A stretch of DNA of 64,000 nucleotides from Thalassia testudinum (taxonomy: Eukaryota; Streptophyta; Magnoliopsida; Alismatales; Hydrocharitaceae). The stretch is taken from contig JAZHRO010000073.1 of assembly GCA_037157565.1 (NCBI GenBank), positions 90,126,001-90,190,000 of the forward strand. The letters are read 5' to 3'. Position numbers and translations under genes: made by a program. Of this stretch, positions 1 through 11,920 are shown piece after piece. The notes below the pieces were generated by a model. That model saw only the letters and a list, made by a program, of their open reading frames with translations, did not search any database and had not been told where the DNA came from. Position 1 is the first letter of the stretch. Each line of letters starts with the position of its first letter.

Positions 1-388
1 AGTTGGACAATGGCCTCATTGGAAAAATAAATGTATGCAAGGGAGTAGGGAAAGAAATCACCTGAGTTGTATTCGTGAATCCGATCAGCTTGAAACCTCT
101 GGGTTACCTCCCAGGAAGCTCTGAGTTTAGTGCCTTCAGCTGGGCATAGTACAAAGACAACAAAGGTTCAATTACTAGAATGGTCTGGGTCAAGAAGGTG
201 AAAACAAAATCAGCCAGACCCAGAGTCTAATGTCCACAGATGCAGACTAGGTTGCGGTGGAGTCCCATCCCTAAGGGACGGGAACTCTACAATTGGTGTA
301 ACGTGCATGCCCATGTTTGTTCCTCTTTTAGTCTATGGGCATGTAAAGCAGAAGTTTTTGTAAATAGATGTAACCTTAATGCATAAAG
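1..388 (-). other. Element D, non-coding internal sequence after its ORF
   Basis: This is the downstream (3') side of the minus-strand ORF of element D. No coding potential is visible. It matches, in the same relative position, the stretches beside the ORFs of elements B (about 31740-31960) and C (about 47280-47550): all carry a 'bathed' phrase around a CCACAGATG(C/T) motif. The element continues left beyond the window, so its polypurine tract and 3' LTR are not visible. Confidence 0.55.
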
Positions 389-2088
389 TCAGACATTTAG
401 ATTGTCGAAAGTAGTTCTTGTCCTTAGAAAATTAGGTTCGATGTGATGATGAATCATAGGGTTTTTATTCCTCCCTGGATCTAAGTCATGAAGGTCATAG
501 GGGTCCTGATAAAAGGTCGGTGGTTTGATCAACTCAGGACCCCTGCAGTCAATATTTCCTTCTTTGCTTTTGTTGTCTTTAGGGGGAGTCATTTCAGTGT
601 CCATCCACAAACTTGATTTCAATGAAATGTTCTCTTTTTCTTTTGAAAGTTTGGACTCGAAATGTTTAGCCAAGTCCACATTGGTTACATTAATACTTTT
701 TAGAATTGGGTTAGCTACAAAAGAATGTGTTTGATCAATCATGATTTATTCAGGTTGATCAAAGTGAAAATCCTCCCCATCCTCAATCGTGATTTCATTG
801 TCTAATTCCTTATCTTCATTGGAGCCTGAGATCCTATTCATCTCTTCTAAATCATATTCAATCATCAGGAAAGGACTTGTGATGGAGCTAATTTCGTCAT
901 TCATTTCATACCACAGTTCTTCCCGTCACCTTTCCTTTAAATCCGTGATGGGGTCTTTAAGTATTTCATAATCAAGGTGTTCAGAATCAGATTCCCCATC
1001 CCCAAATCTTGATGTACCTATTTCTAAATTATTATCATTAAATTCTGGGACATCGACCCTGATCTTATCATTCCAATTTTTAGATTCATCCTTATTTTTT
1101 ACCTATTCAAAGGGTCCTCAATGCTTTCCAACATTAGGGAAGCGTTGATAGTGGATTGCACCAATTTAAGCCAACTAGGTGTGGTCCAATCAATTATCAT
1201 GGGGCCTTGCTCCATTGTTTCTGAGAAAGAAGTTTCTTTCATCACTTTCTGTTGACCCTCTTCATCAAATTGTTGGAACATATCCATCATGACTTGTTGC
1301 CCTTTAATCAATTCTTGATTCTATCTTTGTAACTCCAACTGAGGGCTATCAAGAACAAATCGGGTATCATTAGGTTTCCCTTGGATTTTCTCCTTAATAT
1401 TTAAATCAGAGTTGGGAGGGTTTGGTTGAGGATGTGTGCTAGAGTCTGTACTGGGCTTTAAGTTCTTGGGTGGGTTCTCTATTCTATCATTTTCACGGTT
1501 CAATTCTTCAAGAGGAACCATTTTCTGTTTTGTCCTACTCCAGAATAATTGAGATTCTAAGTTCTCCTCCCAGTCGGATTCTTCATTAGGGGTCCAAATC
1601 AAAGTTTGATCATTCTTGATTTGCCTAGGTTTATGATCATCCTTTGATTTCCACTTTTCTAGAATCCCTTCCAATCCATAGGTCAAATAAGAGAGATCCT
1701 TGAATTCAGATGACCTATCTTGGTTATGGTCCTGGGAAGGGTAGGGGTCTTGGTGTTCTCCTATAGTGTAGGTCCTATCAAATTGATTAGTGGGTGGGTG
1801 GGACCTAAAAGACAAGCCATCAAAAGGAGAATCAAGGTAAGGATCCTCAAGGTTTGGGTCATACCCCTGAGTGGGTGGGTTGGAAGTATCCCAATAGGAA
1901 GTTGATGAATGTTGAGTAAAATTGGGATAGATGGGATAAAGGAGATATTTTGGGTACTCAAGTGCTGGATTAAGTCCCCAACTAGGTAGTTGGTTATCCC
2001 AAGTAAACTGTGGATGCTACGCACTTAGGTTAGCATACAAATCATGTTGGGGATAGTTTGGAAATGAAGGATAGGCATTGAAATCCAT
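389..2088 (-). pseudogene. Tyr/Pro-rich ORF of non-autonomous LTR element D (decayed)
   Basis: I do not recognise the function; this is not gag, protease, RT or integrase. I place the start at the ATG at 2088, which opens a Tyr/Pro/Asn-rich N-terminus (MDFNAYPSFPNYPQ). A hydrophilic Lys/Glu/Asn/Pro-rich centre follows, with weak coiled-coil character around 1100-1320. Codons from 2088 to 1099 share one frame with two or more in-frame stops. The C-terminal part (742-389) lies in another frame, so there is at least one net frameshift. That part holds the motif IKPPTFYQDPYD (about 490-530), nearly the same as LKPPTFFYDPHD in element B and LKPLTFYQDPYD in element C. It sits upstream of a tRNA-Asp-type primer-binding site, in the gag position. 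I infer a protein specific to a group of non-autonomous elements. Confidence in the shared family is moderate because the middle is too diverged to align by eye. Confidence 0.6.
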
Positions 2089-3231
2089 GGTTTGGAAGAA
2101 GTAGAGGGATGAGAAAATTAAGTGTGTAAAATTGGGTGCAAGCACCCAATGACAAAACAAGTGTTCTTTAGAAAGCAAGATTTAGATATGTGATTTTTAG
2201 GGTTTGAATCTTGCTTTAATGGCTTTTAAAATTTCACTTGTTTACGCATTCAAACAAGACATAAATATATAGTCACACAGTTGGTGAAGATTGATTTTCT
2301 TTAAGGCCTTTTGTGTGACTATATAAAATCAGAACTCCCTAGTGTAGAAGATCTTAGGGTGTGCAGCTTCTATTCAATGAATCCCTTTTAAGATTTTGTC
2401 AAGAAGGGTTCAATCAAAACAAGCAATGATTCTATACTGATTAAAATCAAATGACCTTTTCAAAAAAATTGATTTTGGAATTTTTTTTAGGGCAATAGAC
2501 TACCCAAATTCATGTTTTTCCAAGAGGGGGTCAATCTGTCTAGAACCTTTAGATCAGTGTGCAAGTTTAAGATTTTGGTTAGAACAAGCACTAATCAATT
2601 TCAATTCAAAAATGATTTCCAGAAGAAGTGTAGAGAATTTGGAGATCTTTCCAAAAATATAAATTTCTCACAAATCCGAGTTGCATGGGGTTCGCAGTAG
2701 TAAGAACAATCTTCAGATCTTCAGAACTTAGAACAACCTTGCACACTTCCAGTAGATAATTTCTCACAGCCAAGCCATAGAGGGTTTGGCTCCAAAAATT
2801 GAAGGGGAGTTCGCCTACTGGAAGGGACACCTCTGACATTTTTTTCAAAATTTTTAGAGGTGTAGAGGGTCCTTGAATCTTGTTCTCAACCCGAGTCTAG
2901 AAAATGATCTTGTGAAATTAATGGGTAGCGAACTTAATGGTGGTGTTTTTCCTCGACAAACAAATGAGAGGGGTTTTTTTTTAACACACCACCATTTTTC
3001 TTGGTCCAAAGATGATAAGTTGACATTGGGTCATGGAAAGACAAGATCAAACCTCCAGGTCGATGGTGATCTTCTTCTTGCACTTCCTTTCGATCCAACC
3101 CGACTCATTCTCCTCCCGTTGCTCATGCACAAGGTTCCTACAACCAAGAGAAGAGAGAGAAGTGCAAGTTAGATAACACATGTATAAATATTGACCAAGA
3201 GAATGAAAGCGAAATAAGAGATCCATTACCA
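2089..3231 (-). other. Element D untranslated leader
   Basis: About 1.1 kb lies between the primer-binding site and the ORF start of element D. It is AT-rich with no convincing ORF. Leaders of this length are also seen in elements B, C and G. I do not see here the conserved leader block found in B, C and G. Confidence 0.5.
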
Positions 3232-3249
3232 CCCCGGCAACAGTGCCGA
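3232..3249 (-). promoter_or_regulatory. Primer-binding site of element D (tRNA-Asp type, diverged)
   Basis: The plus strand reads ACCCCGGCAACAGTGCCG. Compared with the sequence expected for an 18-nt site complementary to the 3' end of tRNA-Asp, 14 of 18 positions match. It lies four bases left of the LTR, which begins TGACG at 3254. Confidence 0.6.
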
Positions 3250-3253
3250 AAAC

Positions 3254-3353
3254 TGACGTTCATCAGATGCATTTGCATAAAATCGTTCGTTGTAGTGCGC
3301 TTACGATGTCAATTTTAAATAAAGAATAAATGGACGTGAGTCTAAGTGTCGAA
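3254..3353 (-). repeat. Element D 5' LTR, left fragment
   Basis: The first 100 bp of the LTR (plus-strand order) start TGACGTTCATC just beyond the primer-binding site. Insertion of element E interrupts it. The last five bases, TCGAA, are the target-site duplication of E, and the LTR resumes at 17556. Confidence 0.65.
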
Positions 3354-5022
3354 TGACAAGTCAATTTTCTACTTTTGATTAAGTTTCACAAATGAAATAA
3401 CATGTTGTAGTATTTAAGTGGTGGAAAAATTGACTAATCAACATTAAAAATAACCACTCACCGAAGAGCGGGTCGTGTCCACAGGGAGGCAATGATGCAA
3501 TAAACTCTCGATTATTTCGTATTCTTTTGTTCAAGTGCGAAATCCCTAATCAAATTTTACATGAAATGCGATGGAAAGAAGATGCAAAATAACTCAAAAA
3601 TATAAGGGTATATGTGCAATTTTTTCTCACTGAAATATTCAATAAATATGTGATGATTTTATGTAATTTTCAATCGACATATATTAGAGAAAATTTGTGC
3701 ACATGTTAATTCCTAAACCAATGTTGAAACATGTGAATATCAATAATGCGTAATTATCAAAAAGCGTGAGTGTGCAGTCACAATTTTACTATAATAAAAT
3801 AATAATAAACTAAAATTGATTTTGGTGGCAATGGCAGTAAATGTAATTTTTAATTAACTTGAAAATGGGGGATTTGTTGCAGCGGCTTGTGCGCACAGGA
3901 GGAGGAGAGACAGATGTCGAGGCTGCTGCTGAAGATCACCCTACTCAGGCAGCACCCAACGGTGGTGACGGCGCAGCTGATGGCAGCCTGTGGTGGCTGC
4001 AAGAAGGAGAGGAAGGTGGCGGGTGGTGAGCGGTGTGCAGTGCAGGGGCGGGAGCTGGAGGAGGGGGGGTGCACTGCTGTGGCTGGAGAGGCGCGGGCCT
4101 GGAAGAGGGGAGCACCAGGCACTGGAGAGGCGTTGGCTGGAGGCAGGCATTGGAGGCGTGGGTGCGGCTTCGCCTGCGGTGGAGAAGGTGCTGGCGGGGT
4201 TGAAGGCATGCCTGCAGAGAGGGGGTGCCTGCAGGGGGCGCTGAAGGCATAGGCGCGGTGGGGGCACACAAGGTGGAGGCGCTACAGGGAGGCGCTGTGC
4301 CGGTGCGGCCTAGAAGGTGGGATGCGGGTCTGGTAGGTGCAGGGGGAAGTGCCTGCAGGGGTGCGGGTGTTTGCAGGGGTGTGGGCGGGTGCGTGAGGAA
4401 GACTTGGGTGGTGTGAGCGCTGGATGTGGGAAGCGCCTGCGGGCACGGGTGGGGCGGAGTGGGCGCCTGCAAGGCGCTGGTGGTGAGGGCGTGAGCGCCT
4501 GCAGGCGTTGGGCGCAGGTGCAGGCTAGAAGGTGATGGCGCTGGAAGGGTGGTGCGGTGATGGCGCTGGTGCGGTCGTCTGCAGTCGTGGCTGGAGGGAG
4601 CGGTGGAAGACTTTGTGCACAGTGCACATGGTGGTTGCATGGTTCCTTGATGATGCCCTCTTCTCCTACTCTCCACCTCCTCTTAACTCCTCTCTTCTGG
4701 CCTTCTAGGGATTTTCAAAATCTCCTTGCTATTTTTGGCTGGCAGCTATTGAGGGTGGCCGGAGAATGGGGGAAAAACACATGCCACCGGTTGTTTGTTG
4801 GGGAAATTTATTCCCCAATTCCTTGTTCTTTCTAAATATCATTCCTGAACATAAAAACAACAAAATCATTACATATTAAGTTATAGAATGTTATAAAATA
4901 GATGTAAACTTAAATCATGATCCATGCAAATATTCTATAACTTAATGTAGTTATTAACAAACCTAAAAGGTAAGATTAAAGTTACTTAGGTGTAATACTA
5001 GTCCATTAAAATAAACTCATCA
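3354..5022 (-). repeat. Element E 3' LTR with internal GC-rich island
   Basis: This 1669-bp LTR is nearly collinear with 13276-17550 once the LINE is removed. About 3885-4640 is a strongly G-rich (plus strand) island inside AT-rich flanks. The island holds overlapping open frames on both strands, which I treat as a base-composition effect and not as genes. Confidence 0.9.
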
Positions 5023-5062
5023 AATACCCCCATGCTTAAGATTTTCTAGTCCCTAGCAAAAA
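5023..5062 (-). promoter_or_regulatory. Element E polypurine tract and adjoining hairpin
   Basis: Read on the minus strand, a conserved segment with CTAGGGACTAG is followed by AAGCATGGGGGTATT and then the LTR terminus TGATGAG. The purine run primes plus-strand DNA synthesis in this class of element. The inverted repeat beside it is partly decayed here but perfect in elements C and F. Confidence 0.75.
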
Positions 5063-6633
5063 TGAAAAATAAGAGAAGTAATCAGAAGATTTCTTCTTTT
5101 CTTATTTCAAAACTTTAGAAATCCAAAAAAATGTGAAGTGATGATAGCCTAGGTAACAGATCCAAGTGAAAACAGCCAATTCGCATTGGGAGTTCGTACT
5201 TCACCCTTGGTAAATATTTCTGTCGGAATAGGCAACTACTTCCCTCTGGGATAAAGCAGAAGATAATCTGTAATTTGACCCCAGCTTTTGGCTTAGGTAA
5301 GAGATATCGAGTAGAATGGATTTGTATTTGGTGGCACACACTCATCTGGTGCTACATGCAGTCTAGTACTACAGACTCTAGATCTCTAGACTAGTATAAA
5401 AGTCTACTCAGGGAGAGGCTAAACAACTGTGCTCTCTTGATGTTCCTGGGCACTCACTCTTTTCTTTCTTTCTGAGATCACAAATCTCACCAGATTTAGT
5501 AATTGTACTCACTGTTTGGTGGCCTCACATGGCATCCACATTTTAATTAAAGTCCTAATAACTCTACAACTAAGTTAAAGTCCTCAACCAGTATTCGGGC
5601 AATCAGAAATACTAAAAGGTAGGTATGGGTCATATTTGGTGGAATGCGATAGGTGTTCTGTTGCCTCAGAAATAATGTTACATTATAACATTGGACCCCT
5701 TTTTTTTCTTTTTTTTTCTCTCTTCTCTTTTTTTTTGTTTTATTATTATTTCTTCTTGTTTTTGTTTCTTTTTCAATCAACACAACACGATACAGACTTT
5801 TATTTATGAGGCATTATTAGGGATGATGATGGTCAAGAGGAAATTGTGTGGCTTATTTCGTGGAAGTGCCTATTCTCAGCACTGGGAAGGAATGGATAGG
5901 CCAAGTGTATTTCTAACCTTTGATACTATTACCCTCCTTCAGCCGAGTACTTTATGAAGGATGGTCGTAACCATCCACCATAGTCATAACTTTATTAAGA
6001 CTTCATCTCTGTGTATCTGCCTTATTTGGTGACTCTCAGGAATTCACACAAATTACGCACACAGGAACAGAGAGTGAAAACTACGCCTAACTCTAAAGTA
6101 TCCTCATCTAATTATCCAAAACTTAAGAGTCCTTGCACTAGACTTTAACACACCAGTAATCTCTCTACTTTCTTCCCACAAATATGAGGTGGATCTACTA
6201 AAAGATAATATGCCTGACTCCCTATGAATTGTCCAAGGGTTTAGTAGACTACAAATTCTTATTGGTATTCCTCAAGGATCTATAACCCAGTCTACGTGCA
6301 CGTGAAATAAATGTACTGGATTCTAAACTTAGGAAATAATTCAAGAAGAAAAACCTCCAATGACAAGGGTATTCTGCTAGGGATTAACCCATTCAGCTCA
6401 AGAAAAGAGATTTTTTTTTATATACATATAAATATATATGCATCCAAATATTTATAAATGCTATAAACATTCTCAGGTTATACCCCCCCATGCCTAAGAC
6501 TGACAATATACTCATTGGAAAAATGCAAACATAGAAGAATATCACCTGAGGAGGAGAGTGGGAGTAGCTAAGGCTCCTCAAGCCGAAGTGCATCCAAAAC
6601 CTGCCCATCTGAAAGAGTAATAAACAGTTTAAG
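5063..6633 (-). other. Element E post-pol non-coding spacer
   Basis: About 1.6 kb lies between the integrase end and the polypurine tract, with no coding potential. It contains a long pyrimidine-rich tract (plus strand, about 5697-5775). ATTTGGTG-type motifs (CACCAAAT on the element strand) recur near 5328, 5515, 5634 and 6026. About 5860-6000 matches element G (about 26225-26370) in inverted orientation, including GGTGGATGGTTACGACCAT. I see no env-like ORF. Confidence 0.7.
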
Positions 6634-7936
6634 TCACTGGCCATTTACCTTAAAGCTCGCACCTGAAATAGGGTTCGTAATCTCTACAGCTCCATGAGGG
6701 AAAGTATTGATAACAACATATGGCCCATCCCAGCGGAACTTGAGCTTTCCAGGAAATAATCTAAGTCTAGAATTGAAAAGACAGACCCACTGATTGGGCT
6801 CAAAAGTCTTTCTAATGATGTGCTTGTCATGGAAGACTTTTGTACGTTGCTTGTAAGCTTGAGAAGTTTCATAAGCTTCATTACGAAGCTCCTCAAGCTC
6901 ACTTAATTCTAACATACGTGCCATTCCCACTTTATCCAGATTCAAGTTAACATTTTTAATAGCCCAATAAGCTTTATGTTGGATTTCCATGGGAGGTGGC
7001 ACACTTTTCCGTAGACAAGATGGAAAGGAGACATGTCCAAGGGAGTCTTATACGCAGTTCTGTAGGCCCAAAGAGCATCATTTAGTATTTTAGATCAATC
7101 CTTCTGATCAGACCTGACAGTTTTTTCTAAAATTCGCTTAATCTCCTTATTAGACACTTCAACTTGTCCACTCATTTGGGGATGATAAGGTGTGGCTATC
7201 ATGTGGTTGACTCCCAAATTTTGGAGTAGTCTTGTGAAGTGTACATTCTTAAAGTGAGGTCCTCCATCACTTATGGTTGTCCTTGGGCACCCATACCGAG
7301 AAATGATATTAGCCTTAACAAAGCACAAGACCACGGAATGGTCATTGGTTTGCGTGGTTATGGCTTCTATCCATTTCGATACATAGTCTACAGCCACAAG
7401 GATGTATTCATATCTAAAGGACACAGGAAAGGTACCCATGAAGTCAATGCCCCAAATATCAAAGATTTCAACAGGGAGGATAGGTTGTTGGGCCATCTCA
7501 TCCCTTTTTCCAATGGTTCCCATCTGCTAGCAACGTAGACATGCGCCCACATACGTATGTGCATCTCGGAATAATGTGGGCCACCAAAAGCCAGACTGAA
7601 GAACCTTATGGGCAGTCTTCTTCCCACTAAAATGTCCCCCATAATGGAGGTCATGGCAGTAGCTCAGAACACTTCTTTGTTCTTCGTCAGGGACACAACG
7701 GTGAAAAAGCTGATCAGGGCCTATTCTAAAAAGCTTGGGTTCCTCCCAGTGATAAAATTTAGCGTTGGCGAGAAACCTGTCTTGTTTTTGCTTGTCCCAA
7801 GTACTGGGGGTAATGCCCGTGACCAGATAGTTCACTATGTCAGCAAACCAAGGAGTTTTAGCTTCCACGGCCATCAGAGACTCATCAGGGAAAGTCTCTT
7901 GAATACCGCCGGTAGGGTTTGATGCCTCAATAGGGA
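6634..7936 (-). pseudogene. Integrase domain of element E pol (broken)
   Basis: It would insert the element cDNA into host DNA. An N-terminal HHCC-type zinc module ends in CLRC near 7530. The catalytic core shows IDFMG for the first Asp, SDGGPHF for the second, and Glu in [11 protein letters not shown]. The C-terminal region has a GPYVV (GPY/F-type) module near 6730. A TAG at 7527-7529 interrupts just after the zinc module, and a frame change falls near 7010-7095. It is continuous with the RNase H domain upstream. It is certainly non-functional as it stands. Confidence 0.92.
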
Positions 7937-8297
7937 TCCTAGACAAATGGTCTGCTACCACATTCTCAACTCCTTTCTTGTCTTTAATTTCCAGGTCAAA
8001 TTCTTGGAGTAGTAGAATCCAATGAATTAGGCAAGGTTTGGTATTCTTTTTAGCCAGAAGATGCTTTAGGGCAGAATGATCAGTGCACACTACAACCTTG
8101 GATCCCAAAAGATAAGATCGAAACTGTTCCAAAGCAAATACTACAGCAAGTAATTCCTTTTTAGCGACCGTGTAGCTTTGTTGAGGATCCATAAGGGTCT
8201 TGCTGGCATAATGCAGCACATGAGGTTTGCCATCAACCCTTTGACCTAAGACCACTCCCACTACAAAATTAGAAGCATCGCACATAAGCTCAAACAG
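7937..8297 (-). pseudogene. RNase H domain of element E pol
   Basis: It would degrade the RNA strand of the RNA/DNA hybrid. Recognisable blocks are [47 protein letters not shown] and ADHLSR, in the order of Ty3/gypsy RNase H. This stretch is open. The frame includes the end of RT (thumb, about 8298-8552) and runs on into the integrase zinc module, so this is one pol polyprotein. Confidence 0.93.
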
Positions 8298-9460
8298 GAG
8301 GGTCCAATCTGGTGCTTGGAGAATCGACGCGGTAATGAGGGCTTTCTTCAAAACTTGGAAAGCCTCACCACATCTATCATCAAAATCGAAGGAGACATCC
8401 TTCGCTAACAAGTCGCAGAGTGGCTTAGAGATTTTACTGAAATCTCTAATGAAGTGACTATAAAATCCAGCATGGCCACGGAAATATGTAACCTGAAGAA
8501 CATTGGCGGGTAATGTAAGCTTAGAGACGGAATCAATTTTTGCGGTGTCCACCTCTAATCCTCTCTCGGAAACTTATGCCCTAACACAATGCCCTGCTGG
8601 ACCATAAAGTGGCTTTTCTCCCAGCTAAGCACCAGCTTTGCCTCTTCGCAATGGGTTAAGACTTTATCAAGCTGCGAAAGGCATAGGTCAAATGATGAGC
8701 CATAAATGGAGAAGTCATCCATGAAAATTTCAATGAACTTGTCGATCATATCAGAAAAGATAGCCATCATACAACATTAGAATGTGGCAGGAGCATTACA
8801 TAACCCGAATGGCATTCGGCGCAACGCAAAAGTGCCATTCAGACTCGTGAAGGTGGTACGCTCCTGATAATCAGGAAAAATGGCTATCTGATTGTACCTA
8901 GAGTACCCGTCAAGAAAACAAAAGTACTTGTTCCCCGCCAATCGTTCCAGAATTTAATCGATAAATGGTTAGGGGAAATGGTATTTCTGGGTAGCCATGT
9001 TTAAACTACGGTAATCAATGTAGACCCTCCAACCAGTTAAGGGTCTAGTGGTCACCAGTTCTCCATGGTCATTCTCTTCCACAATGATTCCTGCCTTTTT
9101 GGGAACTACGTGAATAGGACTGACCCATTTACTATCTGAAATGGGATAGATAATCCCTGCATCCAGCCATTTCAGAATCTCCTTTTTAACAACCTCTTGC
9201 ATATTTGGATTGAGCCTTCTCTGCATATCTCAGAAAGGCTTCACAGACTCGTCCGTGTATATATGATGCATGCAAAAAGAGGGATCAACATCCTTAATAT
9301 CAACAATTGTCTAGGAAATTGCTTCCTTGTGCCTTTGTAAACACTCAAGTAGAGCTCCCTCCTACAATTCAGATAATACAGACAAGATAATAACAGGGAG
9401 TGTGTTATTAGGGCGAAGGAAAGCATATTTCAATGTGCTTGGGAGGGGTTTCAACTCCAA
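8298..9460 (-). pseudogene. Reverse transcriptase domain of element E pol (broken)
   Basis: It would copy element RNA into DNA. On the minus strand from about 9226 come the N-terminal block MQRRLNPNMQEVVKKEILKW, WVSPIHVVPKK and WRVYIDYRSLN, then FGLCNAPATF, and the catalytic FMDDFSIYG near 8700, which is the FMDD variant of Yx[16 protein letters not shown] and [12 protein letters not shown] mark the palm end and thumb. There are stops around 8960 and 8780, and a frame change near 8553 before the RNase H part. Confidence 0.92.
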
Positions 9461-9640
9461 TTCAAGAGCCTTTTGGATTGAGGGTTTTAGTTGAGATGTC
9501 CCCGCCTCAGGTAGCGGATCTACCTTTACAGTCTAAGGTGGGGACAGAGACTTAGTGTGTATTCTCAGCAACTCTTCTAGTTCAGGCATTTCCCTTTTAG
9601 TTTCTTTAATAATCAAGGGATGGTCCTTAGATATGACCTT

Positions 9641-10623
9641 CTAAAAGGGATCTCTATATAAGAGTGCTGGAGTAGTCTCTTCAATTATTTCATCAATGAC
9701 CTCAATCTGAGAACAATCTTCAAATTCGGGTTGCTTGTAAGTATCAAAAACATTCAACCGGATCTTCTTGTTCCCAAAGCCCATTTTAAGTGCCCCAGAT
9801 CTACAATTTATAGAGGCATTGGCTGTGGCCAAGAAGGGGCATCCCAGAATAATGGATAGCTTTGTGGGCTTATTAGATGGGTCAGTATCAAGTACCAGAA
9901 AGTCAACCGGGAAGAAGAAATCCCCCACACTCACAAGGACATCTTCCAACAATCCCCGCGGTGTCTTAAGTGATCTGTCTGCAACCTAGAGGATTACTGG
10001 ACTAGGCTTTAGCTTGCCTCCTCCCAAAAGGTCGTAGACAGAGTTCGGTAGAATGTTCACCCCCACACCCAAATCGAGCAGAGCCTCGTCAATGTGTTGG
10101 TTACCTACAACCACTGAAATATACGGGGCCCCTGGGTCTTTCATTTTGGGGGGTGTTTCATGCTGGAGAATCGAGCTAACATGGTCAAGCAGGATGACCT
10201 TGGTTTGGACCTATTTCCTAGATCGGCGCTTTTGGGTGCACAGGTCCTTCAGAAACTTGGCATAGGACGGAATCTATTTAATTGCTTCCAATAGAGGCAA
10301 GTTAATCTGGACTTTCCTAAAGGTATCCATAATCTCTTCTGTCCTATCCTTGGCTCCAAACGAGCCAACAGAAGATTCCCCAGGAGTAGATAGGTGCTCT
10401 GGATAGGGCACCCTCGGCTTCTGGGTAGAGGGGTCATCATGGTAGGAAAGGGGTGGTGGAAGGAGACATCCTCATTGTGGGTGATTTTGTGCGAGGGAGA
10501 GTAGTGTGGCTCTTCCTCGATGGAGATGGAAGTCGGGTCAGGTGTGGAAGGGGAATTTTGAGATGTAACCATAGGAGTGCTATCAGGCTTGTCAATCATT
10601 TTTCCACTCCTCAACATGGTCAC
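9641..10623 (-). pseudogene. Linker and aspartic protease region of element E
   Basis: The minus-strand block starting MTMLRSGKMID (10623) is the Ser/Pro-rich linker typical between gag and protease. The protease follows around 10130-9700: the catalytic segment reads as an LLDLG-type motif, then RGLLEDVLVSVGDFFFPVDF and ILGCPFLATANASINC. It would cleave the polyprotein. Several frame changes and a stop near 9995 break it. Confidence 0.85.
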
Positions 10624-10763
10624 TGATTGGGTGTGCTCCCTGAATACAACCCCTTACCCTTAGGGTTCTCCTCAAGGGAGCTAGGCAGCTTCCTCGGATC
10701 ACGTTGCCTAACTGCCTCAGTAAGATGACAAATTTGGGATTGCATATCAGTAATCATCTTATT

Positions 10764-11920
10764 CTAAGATTGGATAACCATATTCTGATGCTCTTGCTTT
10801 ACTTTCATCATTGCCTTCAGTTCATCCATCTCAGAGGGCTTGTTTGGAGGAGGGTTTCCATAAGAAGGTTGGTATATGGGCTGGGGAGGTAAGGGTCTTG
10901 TATTCCCTGAGTTAGAAGCATCACCTTGCTTCCAAGAGAAGTTTAGATGGTTCCGCCACCGTGGATTATAAGTATTGGAATAAGGGTTATTGCGAGGGGG
11001 GCGGAAACCTTGGGCCACGTTCAAGTCGGCCTGAATCAACTCAGGGAATTGATTTGCTTGATGGCACTCCGCAGTGGCGTGCGTTGTGCTTTGTCAAATG
11101 GAGCATTCTCTTGAAACCTGAGAAATAGAGGCTGCTTACGGGTTCATGTCGGGGTTTGCTAAAAGCCTATCAAAGTTTTTATTCAATAGTTGAATCTAAT
11201 AAGCCAAATCCTGAGAAGCCCCGACTTCATGGGCCTCTATCTTCCTCTGGAAGATTGATGGTTTTCTTTCTTGATAAGCAGAGGACAGATGTATGGAGTT
11301 GTCGCTTAATGTTTCAAATAATGCCTAGCTTCATCCTCAGTTCTGGTCATGAAGGTTCCTGCACAGGCTGCATCGATGGTTTGCCTATGCCTTTCAGATA
11401 ATCCGTTATAGAACCTTTCAACCAACTACCATCTTGGCACTTGATGGTGGGGGCATAACCTAAGAAGGTCATTAAAGTGCTCCCAAGTCTCATGAAATTG
11501 CTCCCCTTCCTGTTGAGTAAAACCCATAATCTCTCTTCTGTAATGGTTGGTTTTACTCATAGGAAAATACTTTTTCAAAAATTCTCCCTTAAGGGTGGCC
11601 TAATCATTTACCCTTGCATCGAGGGTATGATACTAGTGCTTGGCCTTATCCTTTAGGGAGAAAGGAAATAGAGTCCTCATCAGGGCTTCATCAGTAAAGC
11701 CCTGGAGCTTCACCAAGGAGTAGACCTCGGTGAATTCCTCGAAATGCCGGTAGGGGTCCTCCCTAGTAGTACCATAAAAAGAGGGCAATAAAGATATGGT
11801 ACTGCTCTTGATCTCATACGGATTATCCCCTGCCAGTCGTCTTAGTGCTTGTGCAGGTTGGTTAGTTGGAATAAAATAATCCATTAGGGTTCTTTGTTGA
11901 TTTGCACCTTGCTTAGCCAT
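10764..11920 (-). pseudogene. gag of element E (decayed)
   Basis: It would form the virus-like particle core. I choose the ATG at 11920 (MAKQGANQQRTLMDYF) because this start is typical of Athila-type gag; an upstream ATG at 12025 only adds unrelated residues. The core follows with DPYRHFEEF and LFPFSLKDKAKH, then EQFHETWEHFNDLLRLCPHH near 11500. A C-terminal Asn/Pro-rich region with NPYSNTYNPRWRNHLNFSWK lies near 10960. At least three frames are used, so it is inactive. A zinc knuckle is at most vestigial near 11060. Confidence 0.86.

Noticed and set aside
5697..5775. Long pyrimidine tracts (also 31078-31143, 36800-36860, 46620-46680) as microsatellites of interest
   Set aside because: They recur at the same spacer position in several elements and are part of the retroelement spacers.
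5063..6633. Env-like gene after integrase in E or F
   Set aside because: Some Athila elements carry one, but the spacers here have no long frame, signal peptide or transmembrane segment.
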